23,438 nt of DNA from CAUUFM01 sp041844335 (lineage in GTDB: Bacteria; Bacillota; Clostridia; Lachnospirales; Lachnospiraceae), in contig JBGZAX010000084.1 of NCBI GenBank assembly GCA_041844335.1, positions 1 through 23,438 on the forward strand, in the 5' to 3' direction. The notes under the pieces were generated by a model, which made no database searches, was not told the DNA's origin, and worked only from the letters and a program-made list of their open reading frames with translations. The position numbers and the translations under genes are program-made. Below are positions 14,568 to 21,856 of the stretch, in pieces. The first letter of the stretch is position 1. Every line of letters starts with the position of its first letter.

Positions 14568-17132
14568 ATGAATATAGAAAAATTTACAAATAAGTCTATA
14601 GAAGCTATAAATAAAATAGAGGAGATTGCACTTGAGTATGGAAATCAGGAGCTTTCCTGTGAGCATCTATTGCTGGCTTTGCTGACACTTGATGACAGCC
14701 TTGTGTTAAAGCTTATTGAAAGAATGGAAATAGATAAGGAGCATTTCTTAAATAGGGCGAAAAAGGCTGTCGAAAAAAGACCTAAGGTGCAGGGAGGTAA
14801 GATATTTTTAGGTCAGGAATTATCTGTTGTCCTTAATTCTTCGCAAAATATTGCAAAGTCTATGGCTGACGAGTATGTTTCGGTGGAGCATTTATTTATA
14901 GCATTGATTAGAAAACCGAATGGTGAAATAAAAGAGGTTTTCAGGGAATACGGAATTACTGAGGAGAGATTTTTGACCGCTTTAAAGGATATCAGGGGCA
15001 ATGTCAGTGTGATCTCGGACAATCCTGAGAGTACCTATGATACGCTTAATAAATATGGCTATGATATGGTGGAGCGTGCTGTCAATAATAAGGTTGATCC
15101 TGTAATCGGAAGAGATACCGAAATCAGAAATATTATAAGGATTTTGTCAAGAAAGACGAAAAACAATCCTGTCTTGATAGGAGAACCGGGAGTCGGAAAA
15201 ACTGCTGCGGTTGAGGGTTTGGCTGAAAGAATAGCTAAAAATGATGTGCCGTTGTCATTAAAGAATAAGAGAATTTTTGCCTTGGATATGGGTGCTTTGG
15301 TGGCAGGGGCAAAGTACAGAGGAGAGTTCGAGGAAAGGCTTAAGGCTGTGCTTGATGAGATTAAAAAAAGCGACGGAGAAATTCTTTTATTCATTGACGA
15401 GCTGCATAATATCGTGGGAGCCGGAAAGAGTGACGGAGCTATGGATGCAGGTCAAATTTTAAAGCCGATGCTTGCCCGTGGAGAGCTGCATTGTATAGGT
15501 GCAACCACCTTAGATGAATACAGGAATTATATTGAAAAGGATGCCGCTCTTGAGCGACGTTTTCAGCCTGTTATGATAAATGAGCCGAATGTGGAGGACA
15601 CCATTTCTATATTACGCGGTCTCAAGGAACGCTATGAGGTATTTCACAGAGTAAGAATACAGGACGGTGCTTTAGTGCAGGCGGCTGTATTATCGGACAG
15701 ATATATTTCCGATAGATTTTTGCCTGATAAGGCGATCGACCTTGTAGATGAGGCATGTGCCATGGTAAAGACGCAGCTTGATTCTATGCCCGACGAGATT
15801 GATGCTCTTAAAAGAAAGGTGATGCTGCTTAAAATCGAGGTGACTGCTGTCAAAAAGGAAAAAGATGAAAAGAGCCTTGAGAGGCTGAAAGAGCTGGAGG
15901 TTGAATTAAATTCCAAGGAAGATGAATTAAAGGCGGCACTTGCCGGTTGGGAGAATGATAAAGCGAAGATAAATAAGCTTAACGAGATAAAAAAGAGGAT
16001 TGATGATACCAATACTGAAATCGAGAGGGCGAAAAGAGAGTATGATTTGAATACTGCGGCAAAGCTTCAGTACGGAGAGCTGCCAAGGCTTATGTCGGAG
16101 CTTGAAGAGGCTGAAAAGATAGCTGAAAATGATGTAGGACTTCAGGAGGAGGTGAGGGTAGAGCAGATAGCGGAGATTGTCTCCAGATGGACCGGTATTC
16201 CCGTGTCCAGGCTGAGTGAGGAGGAAAGGACGAAGATTTTAACTCTTGATAAAAGGCTTAATGAGGAGGTAATAGGTCAGACTGATGCTGTAAAGCGGGT
16301 AGCTGATGCCATTTTACGATCAAAGGCGGGTATAAAGGATGCGAATAAGCCTATAGGGTCTTTTCTATTTTTAGGTTCTACCGGTGTCGGGAAGACACAG
16401 CTTGCTAAATCCCTGTCCAAGCAGTTATTTGATGATGAAAATGCTATGGTAAGAATCGATATGAGTGAGTATATGGAAAAATTTTCGGTATCCAGACTTA
16501 TTGGAGCACCTCCGGGATATGTGGGCTATGAGGAGGGCGGACAGCTGACGGAAGCCGTGAGAAGAAAGCCTTACAGTGTGGTCTTATTTGACGAAATTGA
16601 AAAGGCTCACAGTGATGTGTTTAATGTTCTTTTGCAGATATTGGATGACGGCAGAATAACGGATTCTTTGGGAAGGACGGTTGATTTTAAGAATACTATT
16701 TTGATTATGACCTCCAATCTCGGTTCTGAATTTTTACTTAACGGTATAAGAGGTGATGAAATCTCAAAGGAGGCTGAAGATATGGTGTATTCCATGCTTA
16801 AAAACAGCTTTAAGCCGGAGTTTTTAAATAGGATTGATGAAATTATAATGTTTAAGCCGTTAAGCAGGGAGGATATTCATTCTATTCTTGATATTTTATT
16901 AAATGAGTTAAATTCAAGGCTTGAAAATGTGAGTGTCAGGGCGTCTTTAACAGATGCGGCAAAGGATGCTGTAATTAATGGCGGATATGATACTATGTAT
17001 GGAGCAAGACCGCTTAAGCGTTATCTCCAAAAAACCGTGGAAACCTTGCTGGCAAGGGAAATACTTGCAAATGATTATAGCGATAGATCTTTGGTTATTG
17101 ATTATGAGGGCGAGGAATTTACCGTAAAATAA
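14568..17132 (+). CDS. clpB: ATP-dependent disaggregase ClpB (Hsp104 family)
   Basis: An 854-residue hexameric AAA+ chaperone that extracts proteins from aggregates together with DnaK. In order: Clp-N repeats (1-145), AAA1 with Walker A GEPGVGKT (205-212), Walker B LLFIDE (273-278) and pore tyrosine Y250, a long coiled-coil middle domain (about 408-525), AAA2 with Walker A GSTGVGKT (603-610), Walker B VVLFDE (681-686) and pore tyrosine Y651, and the C-terminal D2-small domain. The full-length middle domain and overall length indicate ClpB rather than ClpC or ClpA. I chose ATG at 14568 behind GAGGGAGGTG (14555-14564); a TTG at 14553 in the same frame would swallow that site. It is a single-gene unit with its own promoter and terminator. 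Confidence 0.95.
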   Translation: MNIEKFTNKSIEAINKIEEIALEYGNQELSCEHLLLALLTLDDSLVLKLIERMEIDKEHFLNRAKKAVEKRPKVQGGKIFLGQELSVVLNSSQNIAKSMADEYVSVEHLFIALIRKPNGEIKEVFREYGITEERFLTALKDIRGNVSVISDNPESTYDTLNKYGYDMVERAVNNKVDPVIGRDTEIRNIIRILSRKTKNNPVLIGEPGVGKTAAVEGLAERIAKNDVPLSLKNKRIFALDMGALVAGAKYRGEFEERLKAVLDEIKKSDGEILLFIDELHNIVGAGKSDGAMDAGQILKPMLARGELHCIGATTLDEYRNYIEKDAALERRFQPVMINEPNVEDTISILRGLKERYEVFHRVRIQDGALVQAAVLSDRYISDRFLPDKAIDLVDEACAMVKTQLDSMPDEIDALKRKVMLLKIEVTAVKKEKDEKSLERLKELEVELNSKEDELKAALAGWENDKAKINKLNEIKKRIDDTNTEIERAKREYDLNTAAKLQYGELPRLMSELEEAEKIAENDVGLQEEVRVEQIAEIVSRWTGIPVSRLSEEERTKILTLDKRLNEEVIGQTDAVKRVADAILRSKAGIKDANKPIGSFLFLGSTGVGKTQLAKSLSKQLFDDENAMVRIDMSEYMEKFSVSRLIGAPPGYVGYEEGGQLTEAVRRKPYSVVLFDEIEKAHSDVFNVLLQILDDGRITDSLGRTVDFKNTILIMTSNLGSEFLLNGIRGDEISKEAEDMVYSMLKNSFKPEFLNRIDEIIMFKPLSREDIHSILDILLNELNSRLENVSVRASLTDAAKDAVINGGYDTMYGARPLKRYLQKTVETLLAREILANDYSDRSLVIDYEGEEFTVK

Positions 17133-17173
17133 GTTGTGCTTTATGATAATCGCCTTCAATAAGCGATAAAATG

Positions 17174-17222
17174 AAGAAAACCTGCTAAGTGTAAAGCTAT
17201 ACACAAGGCAGGTTTTCTTTAA
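17174..17222 (+). terminator. Rho-independent terminator after clpB
   Basis: A perfect 12-base stem, AAGAAAACCTGC (17174-17185) with its complement (17208-17219), is topped by a second short stem GTGTA (17189-17193) with TACAC (17200-17204). The distal arm ends in TTTTCTTT. Confidence 0.9.
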
Positions 17223-17256
17223 TTAAGTTTTTGCTAAAAATTTTTTAAAAAAGTGC

Positions 17257-17285
17257 TTGACATTTAAAAAAAAATAATGTATACT
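17257..17285 (+). promoter_or_regulatory. Consensus promoter of an orphan transcript
   Basis: A perfect TTGACA (17257-17262), a 17-base spacer and TATACT (17280-17285). It points away from clpB toward a region with no convincing ORF, so it should start the small RNA at about 17292. Confidence 0.85.
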
Positions 17286-17291
17286 TACGTC

Positions 17292-17475
17292 ATCGAGTTA
17301 GCGATAACTAACTAACAAATTGATAATTAGATGTGGAACAACACTTAAACAAGCATCTCTTGGATGTATAAATTTGGTGTAATGCGATTGTGTAGCACGC
17401 ACACTTTTGCTTACGCACTCCTTTTCAAAGCTTGACCGAACGAATTCCTTAGCGTTCGGTCGTTTTAATTTTTAA
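17292..17475 (+). ncRNA. Candidate stand-alone small RNA of about 180 nt, class not identified
   Basis: It is bounded by a near-perfect sigma-A promoter (17257-17285) and a strong intrinsic terminator (17434-17475). Hairpins are visible: GTTAG (17297-17301) with CTAAC (17308-17312), AGATG (17329-17333) with CATCT (17354-17358), and TGCG (17383-17386) with CGCA (17398-17401) or an alternative CGCA at 17414-17417. The only ORF of note is 23 codons (ATG 17364) with no good ribosome binding site. It matches no tRNA, T-box or GEMM motif that I can see, and its ends do not pair as in 6S RNA. Independent families such as the clostridial raiA RNA should be tested. It lies convergent to the DtxR-like gene. 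Confidence 0.6.
17434..17475 (+). terminator. Rho-independent terminator of the orphan transcript
   Basis: A perfect GC-rich 9-base stem, GACCGAACG (17434-17442) with CGTTCGGTC (17453-17461), has a 10-base loop and a T-rich tail (GTTTTAATTTTT). No T-run follows on the minus strand, so it works only for plus-strand transcription. Confidence 0.92.
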
Positions 17476-17501
17476 TCATCTTTTTTTTTAAAATAATCTC
17501 A

Positions 17502-17516
17502 CGTTTAAAATAAACG
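17502..17516 (-). terminator. Weak terminator-like hairpin after the DtxR-like gene
   Basis: On the minus strand, CGTTTA (17516-17511) pairs with TAAACG (17507-17502) around three bases, followed about ten bases later by a short run of T. The stem is short and AT-rich, so this is tentative. Confidence 0.4.
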
Positions 17517-17531
17517 AGGGGGAATAAGATT

Positions 17532-17897
17532 TTATTTTTTAAGAAATTTTTTAATTCCGGTGTAAACCTCTTCTGACAGGATGTGCTCCATACGACAGGC
17601 TGTATCTTCAGCTACCGATGAATTTACTTTGGCTGTTACCATTAGAAATTCTGTAAGAACCTTGTGCTTTTCATAAATGGCTCTTGCCTCTTCAAGACCT
17701 GATTCTGTAAGTATCAGCGTTCCGTCAGATGCCACCTCCAGCTTCCCCTCTTTTTTTAGTAACGACACGGCTCTGCTGATGCTGGGCTTGCTGTATCCCA
17801 GTTCTCTTGCCACATCTACAGAATGTACGTTGCCTTTTTTTTCGTTAAGAATATATATGGTTTCTAAATAATTTTCTCTTGATTCTCTTTCCCTCAT
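17532..17897 (-). CDS. Short DtxR/MntR-family metal-dependent repressor
   Basis: A 121-residue winged-helix regulator expected to sense Fe(II) or Mn(II) and repress metal uptake genes. The HTH lies at about 8-60 (ENYLETIYIL, then YSKPSISRAVSLL as recognition helix) and the dimerisation/metal domain at about 65-121. Putative ligands by family alignment are E12, H78, C101, E104 and H105. The residue matching MntR D8 is N9, and C101 takes the place of MntR E99, as Cys does in DtxR. It is shorter than MntR of Bacillus (142 residues) and has no SH3 domain. I chose the ATG at 17897-17895 because AAGGAGGA precedes it; an upstream in-frame ATG at 17966 has no such site. No metal transporter is adjacent. 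Confidence 0.88.
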   Translation of the reverse strand: MRERESRENYLETIYILNEKKGNVHSVDVARELGYSKPSISRAVSLLKKEGKLEVASDGTLILTESGLEEARAIYEKHKVLTEFLMVTAKVNSSVAEDTACRMEHILSEEVYTGIKKFLKK

Positions 17898-17984
17898 AAT
17901 ATTCCTCCTTATTAAATATAATAATTGCTCTTTTTTGATTTGCTTAATTATCGAACCAAATGTCATAAAACATTATTACCTAAT

Positions 17985-18014
17985 ATAATAATGTAAAATT
18001 AACCTTATTGTCAA
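17985..18014 (-). promoter_or_regulatory. Promoter of the DtxR-like gene (minus strand)
   Basis: On the minus strand, TTGACA (18014-18009) and TATTAT (17990-17985) are 18 bases apart. Around the -10 and spacer, the half-sites TAAGGTTAA and TTAGGTAA appear on the minus strand; they could be an autoregulatory operator, but I cannot match them to a known box with confidence. Confidence 0.6.
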
Positions 18015-18128
18015 GTGCAAAAAAGTTTATCTATGAGCCGTTTCGGATATATCGGCATTTGAAAATCTATATTGCAATTCCTTATTAATTTATATTATAG
18101 ATTTTATAAAATGTGGTTAAGAGCGTTA

Positions 18129-18168
18129 TTTTACAATGCTTTGGCGGATTAAGCAATTTATTGTAAAA
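18129..18168. repeat. Inverted repeat overlapping the glf -35 element
   Basis: TTTTACAAT (18129-18137) and ATTGTAAAA (18160-18168) form a perfect 9-base inverted repeat separated by 22 bases, with a nested GCTT/AAGC pair (18138-18141 and 18151-18154). The right arm covers the -35 hexamer of the glf promoter, so it could be an operator. A second, 10-base inverted repeat, AAAATCTATA (18062-18071) with TATAGATTTT (18096-18105), lies upstream. The rest of the divergent region 17898-18281 shows no gene. Confidence 0.45.
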
Positions 18169-18189
18169 ATATCGGCTTTGTGATATAAT
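18161..18189 (+). promoter_or_regulatory. Promoter of glf
   Basis: TTGTAA (18161-18166), a 17-base spacer and a perfect TATAAT (18184-18189) with TG at 18181-18182 (extended -10). It gives a 5' leader of about 85 bases before glf. Confidence 0.78.
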
Positions 18190-18281
18190 ACGAATAATTG
18201 GCGAATGTGGGCAAAGGGAGTAAGACATTGGCTCATTATGCTGGCAACAAATTTTATATATGTTTTTTAAAGGAGGTTATT

Positions 18282-19415
18282 ATGTATGACTATATCATAG
18301 TGGGAGCAGGTATTGCGGGAGCCGGCAGTGCTGCAATTCTTGCCGATAAGGGTAATAAAGTTTTAATTATAGATAAAAGAGCACATATCGGAGGAAATTG
18401 CTATGATGAATATGATGACAACGGTGTTTTAATTCATACCTACGGACCGCATATTTTTCATACGAATAATGAGGCTGTTTTTAAGTTTTTGAGTAAATTT
18501 ACGGACTGGCATTTATTCAGACACGAGGTGGTTGCAAATATCAACGGTTCCTTTGTTCCGGTGCCGTTTAATTTTAACAGTCTTTATATGGCGTTTGATG
18601 AAAATACGGCGTCAAGGCTTAAGGATAAGCTCATTGAAAGATTCGGAAACGGATCAAGAGTACCGATATTGGATTTAAAAGACTCCGATGATGAAGAGTT
18701 AAGAATGGTTGCGGACTATGTTTATGATAATATTTTTAAGTTTTATACCATGAAACAATGGGGACAACCTCTTGAGGAGCTTGATTCTTCGGTAGGCAAC
18801 AGGGTTCCGGTTGTTTTATCTCACGAAAACGGATATTTTGCGGACAAATATCAGGGTGTTCCGAAAGACGGCTTCTATAAGATGTTTGAAAATATGCTTG
18901 AACATGAAAACATCGATGTAAGGCTGAATACCGATGTGAAGAATCTGCTTGTCTTTACGGAAAAGTCGGAGATTTTATTTGAAAATAGTGTTTTTGAAGG
19001 GAAGGTTATATATACCGGTGCATTAGATGAGCTTTTTGATTTTGAATTTGGAGAACTGCCATATAGGAGTCTTGATTTTAAGTTTGAGCATTATGATGTG
19101 AACAGCTATATGATAAAAGCCGTTGTAAATTATACGGTAAGTGAAGATTTTACCAGAATTACGGAGTTTAAAAAGCTTACCGGACAGGAGATTAACGGGA
19201 CTACCATAATGAAAGAGTATCCGAAAAAGTGCAGCTTTAACAACGGTGATATTCCATACTATGCAATAAACAATGCAAGTACCGACGCTCTTTATAATGA
19301 GTATCTGGAAGAGGCTTTAAGATTTAAAAATCTTATATTATTAGGAAGACTTGCGGATTATAAGTATTACAATATAGATAAAATGGTGGAAATTGCCATG
19401 GATAAATTTCTTTAA
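18282..19415 (+). CDS. glf: UDP-galactopyranose mutase
   Basis: A 377-residue FAD enzyme that converts UDP-galactopyranose to UDP-galactofuranose, the donor for galactofuranose in surface glycans. The N-terminal Rossmann motif is VGAGIAGAG (7-15), followed by YGPHIFHT (54-61), FYTMKQWG (154-161) with W160, and VGNRVPV with R174; W160 and R174 fall at the numbers of known active-site residues of the Klebsiella enzyme. A second conserved Arg is R356 in GRLADYKYYNIDKM. I chose ATG at 18282 behind AAAGGAGGT (18269-18277); the frame is open upstream to an apparent ATG at 18198, but that has no ribosome binding site. No galactofuranosyltransferase or polysaccharide gene is adjacent, although an AI-2E-family gene follows 16 bases later. 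Confidence 0.95.
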   Translation: MYDYIIVGAGIAGAGSAAILADKGNKVLIIDKRAHIGGNCYDEYDDNGVLIHTYGPHIFHTNNEAVFKFLSKFTDWHLFRHEVVANINGSFVPVPFNFNSLYMAFDENTASRLKDKLIERFGNGSRVPILDLKDSDDEELRMVADYVYDNIFKFYTMKQWGQPLEELDSSVGNRVPVVLSHENGYFADKYQGVPKDGFYKMFENMLEHENIDVRLNTDVKNLLVFTEKSEILFENSVFEGKVIYTGALDELFDFEFGELPYRSLDFKFEHYDVNSYMIKAVVNYTVSEDFTRITEFKKLTGQEINGTTIMKEYPKKCSFNNGDIPYYAINNASTDALYNEYLEEALRFKNLILLGRLADYKYYNIDKMVEIAMDKFL

Positions 19416-19431
19416 TATAGGGGAGTGAACA

Positions 19432-20580
19432 GTGAAAAATTTTATTATTGGTAAAAATTATAAAAAATTACTTTTATTCTTTTTTTGTTGTCTGATTTTA
19501 TATAAAGGTGTTGAAAATTACCAATTTTTCTTTTTAAAGTTTTCAAGACTTGCTAATGCATTGTTGCCTTTCGTGTGGGGTGTGGGAGTGGCTTTTATTC
19601 TTAACCCTGCAATAAAATTTTTGCAAAAGACTTTTAAAAATATGAAAAGGGGCAGTGCGCTTCTGGTGGTTTATATCTGTTTTTTTAGCCTGATTTTTAT
19701 ATTTTCGCTGGTTGTTGTGCCGGTAATTACGTCTAATGTATCGGAACTTTATTCATTAATGTTGGTGATGCCTGATACCTTGAATACTTATATACAAAAA
19801 ATTCCCAACGGCAATAAGCTTTTAATGGATTTGGGATTGGGACAGTTACTTAGAAAAAATACTGCTGAAATAGCTAAATGGCTGCTTAATTTTACTAAAA
19901 TTGATGTATTTTCTATATTTTCCAAGGTGGTTAATATCACATCGGGTTTTGTTCATTTTTTACTTGGTCTGTTTGTTTCAATTTATCTGTTATATGATAA
20001 GGAAAATCTGCTTGATTATGTCAAAAAACTTATGATGATATTCTTGAAGGAAAAGGCTGATCCTGTGCTTGATTATTTTAGAAAGGTAAACTTTTTCTTT
20101 TATAACTTTCTTGTAGGAAAGCTGATAGATTCCACTATAATAGGAATTATGTGTTATATAGGATTTTTAATTTTGGGTGTCAAATATGCCGTATTGTTGA
20201 GCATAATTGTTGGCGCCACGAATATGATACCGTATTTCGGACCCTTTATCGGGGCAATTCCGGCTGTTGTAATTACTCTTATATATTCGCCTATAAAGGC
20301 TCTTTGGGTGGCTATATTCATCTTGGCTCTGCAACAGTTTGACGGTTGGTTTTTAGGTCCTAAAATTTTAGGAACTACAGTCGGAGCAAGACCGCTTACC
20401 ATCATATTTGCGATTCTTGTAGGCGGAAACTTGGGAGGGGCGCTTGGAATGCTGATTGCAGTTCCGGTTTATAGAAGTATAGCTGTTCTGTGGGAAACCT
20501 TCATTGATATGAAGATGAAAAAACAGGGAAAGGTCGTTGTTGAAGGTGCAGATATTGTATCGGATGAGATACAAAAATAG
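19432..20580 (+). CDS. AI-2E family (PerM/YtvI-type) membrane transporter
   Basis: A 382-residue polytopic inner-membrane protein. Hydrophobic segments lie at about 11-27, 42-62, 74-98, 165-188, 228-250, 252-284, 290-301 and 318-350, the pattern of this family. The conserved GATNMIPYFGPFIGAIPA (261-278) and LGPKILGTTVGARPL (308-322) are its signature regions. The start is GTG at 19432, seven bases after GGGGAG, with 16 bases between it and the glf stop, so the two are probably co-transcribed. Characterised members include sodium/proton or lithium antiporters as well as TqsA, so transport of AI-2 should not be assumed. The C-terminus is cytoplasmic and charged. Confidence 0.9.
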   Translation: MKNFIIGKNYKKLLLFFFCCLILYKGVENYQFFFLKFSRLANALLPFVWGVGVAFILNPAIKFLQKTFKNMKRGSALLVVYICFFSLIFIFSLVVVPVITSNVSELYSLMLVMPDTLNTYIQKIPNGNKLLMDLGLGQLLRKNTAEIAKWLLNFTKIDVFSIFSKVVNITSGFVHFLLGLFVSIYLLYDKENLLDYVKKLMMIFLKEKADPVLDYFRKVNFFFYNFLVGKLIDSTIIGIMCYIGFLILGVKYAVLLSIIVGATNMIPYFGPFIGAIPAVVITLIYSPIKALWVAIFILALQQFDGWFLGPKILGTTVGARPLTIIFAILVGGNLGGALGMLIAVPVYRSIAVLWETFIDMKMKKQGKVVVEGADIVSDEIQK

Positions 20581-20590
20581 GGACTTGAGG

Positions 20591-20619
20591 TTGACAAATA
20601 GGGATAAATTATTTATGAT
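20591..20619 (+). promoter_or_regulatory. Promoter upstream of the broken gene and the 220-residue ORF
   Basis: A perfect TTGACA (20591-20596), a 17-base spacer and TATGAT (20614-20619). It starts 11 bases after the AI-2E-family gene stop, and no terminator is seen between. Confidence 0.7.
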
Positions 20620-20704
20620 CTTAAGTATATGATGCAAGGAAATTAGTATAGATAAAATCAATTAGGTCAAGATGTCATTTAACAAAAAAGAGGTGAGATT
20701 ATTT

Positions 20705-21013
20705 ATGAATACTATTTTCATTAAAAAAATTGAATTTAATAAAAGCAGGTAAAGGTATTTTAAGAACCACGATTGCAATTATTTAGTTGCTGTTCCTGAT
20801 TTTTGGTACGGCGATAATTACAGGTATAAGCTTTATTTAAATGATCAGTTTGAAAAAGAGGGTCCGGTAGGTGACATTTGGGCAAATCGCACCATATATG
20901 TACCGTGTGTTAAGGGACAGAATTACTGTGATTGGAAATTGGTTTTTATCAGATTTTCTGATGAACCTCAAATTCCGATATGGAGCGTTATGAAATTAGG
21001 GTTTACTTTTTGA
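20705..21013 (+). pseudogene. Broken small gene with an in-frame stop and probable frameshift
   Basis: ATG at 20705 sits nine bases after a good AGGTG ribosome binding site, but the frame stops at TAA (20750-20752) after 15 codons. The same frame then stays open for 86 codons to TGA (21011-21013) with no usable start. This part contains sequence of protein-like composition, such as NDQFEKEGPVGDIWANRTIY. Between about 20737 and 20840 another frame instead reads as a lipophilic segment (GKGILRTTIAII, a stop, then LLFLIFGTAIITGISF), resembling a membrane anchor. The simplest reading is a membrane-anchored protein of about 100 residues that suffered a nonsense change and a frameshift. The alternative is sequencing error. 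I recognise no family. Its end abuts the ribosome binding site of the next gene. Confidence 0.55.
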
Positions 21014-21025
21014 CAGGAGGGACAT

Positions 21026-21688
21026 ATGAGAGTCGGTAGCGGAGGCGGTTCGTACAGGATTGTAAGATACTCAAATTCATATTACTTTAAAAAAGCCTTT
21101 GATGCAATTATGAGAAACAAGGCTTCTTCAGCAGAGAATAATAAAGGCATAGATAATAACCTGTTAAATAGAAAAGCTAACATAGATAATCCGTTTAAAT
21201 ACGGATCCAATAGGCTTTTTGAGCCGCATTTTAAGAAACACGGAGCAAATATCAATGCCGACGGGACAGCTTCATTAACTGAAAGTCAGCGAAAAATGCT
21301 TAGAGAAAAATATAATATGAACAACATGTCAGAAAACGAGTATTATAGGTTTTTGGCGGAGTTGACAAATTTAAATGTTATCTCAGCAAGTGATTTTAAT
21401 GAATCTTCTTCAGTGGTGGCGATACCGATAAGTGATCATGAAATGATCGTTATACCTGATTTTGATGATGCTTTCGGTGAGGACAAAATGACCTTTTCCA
21501 TTAAGAACCAAAGGAAATTGGTAGACGGCATACGAATAAACAAGGAGTTTATAAAAAATACAAAAAAAGATATTTTTCCGTTTTCAAGAGAAAAATCAAA
21601 AGAGAAATTTTTAAATATTTGTGATTATACGGGTAATATACATTCCAAAATTCTTGGAATAATGGAATTTATAGGTTCAGATGAGTAG
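21026..21688 (+). CDS. Unrecognised 220-residue protein
   Basis: ATG at 21026 lies seven bases after AGGAGGG, and the gene begins 13 bases after the end of the broken gene, so they form one transcription unit. The product starts MRVGSGGGSYRIVRYSNSYY, has no signal peptide or membrane helix, and is rich in Asn, Lys and Ser. Residues 75-110 (ADGTASLTESQRKML, then MNNMSENEYYRFLAELTNL) look helical and resemble rod-like or calcium-type helix pairs only in a general way; residues 125-145 look like beta strands with many acidic residues. It has no Cys-rich or nuclease motif. Function unknown. Codon usage and the strong terminator just after it support a real gene. Confidence 0.7.
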   Translation: MRVGSGGGSYRIVRYSNSYYFKKAFDAIMRNKASSAENNKGIDNNLLNRKANIDNPFKYGSNRLFEPHFKKHGANINADGTASLTESQRKMLREKYNMNNMSENEYYRFLAELTNLNVISASDFNESSSVVAIPISDHEMIVIPDFDDAFGEDKMTFSIKNQRKLVDGIRINKEFIKNTKKDIFPFSREKSKEKFLNICDYTGNIHSKILGIMEFIGSDE

Positions 21689-21716
21689 TAATAAAATATT
21701 ATAATAATGATTAAGG

Positions 21717-21748
21717 CGACCGTACACAAGTCTGTGTGCGGTTGTTTT
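21717..21748 (+). terminator. Rho-independent terminator after the 220-residue ORF
   Basis: A 12-base stem (21717-21728 with 21733-21744, two G-U pairs) around the loop AGTC, followed by TTTT. Confidence 0.88.
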
Positions 21749-21821
21749 CAATATACCCGATACTTATTATTAAAACAGCCATATTGTTTTTATAAAGTAC
21801 AATTTATTTTTTATAAAACTC

Positions 21822-21850
21822 TTGTTATTGCGCATATTATATAGTAAAAT
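21822..21850 (+). promoter_or_regulatory. Promoter of the S10 ribosomal protein operon
   Basis: TTGTTA (21822-21827), a 17-base spacer and TAAAAT (21845-21850). The predicted start near 21857 gives a leader of about 245 bases before rpsJ. Confidence 0.6.
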
Positions 21851-21856
21851 AACCAA

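Noticed and set aside
15644..16012. Minus-strand ORF of 122 codons opposite clpB
   Set aside because: It is the antisense of the charged coiled-coil middle domain and has a Ser/Leu/Phe-rich composition typical of shadow frames.
17286..17475. Riboswitch or T-box leader
   Set aside because: No gene follows on the same strand after the terminator, and no T-box or known riboswitch core motif was recognised.
17898..17966. 23-codon N-terminal extension of the DtxR-like regulator
   Set aside because: The family N-terminus begins at the ATG with AAGGAGG upstream (17897); the extension contains that ribosome binding site.
18198..18281. 28-codon N-terminal extension of UDP-galactopyranose mutase
   Set aside because: No ribosome binding site, and the nucleotide-binding motif of the family starts right after the ATG at 18282.
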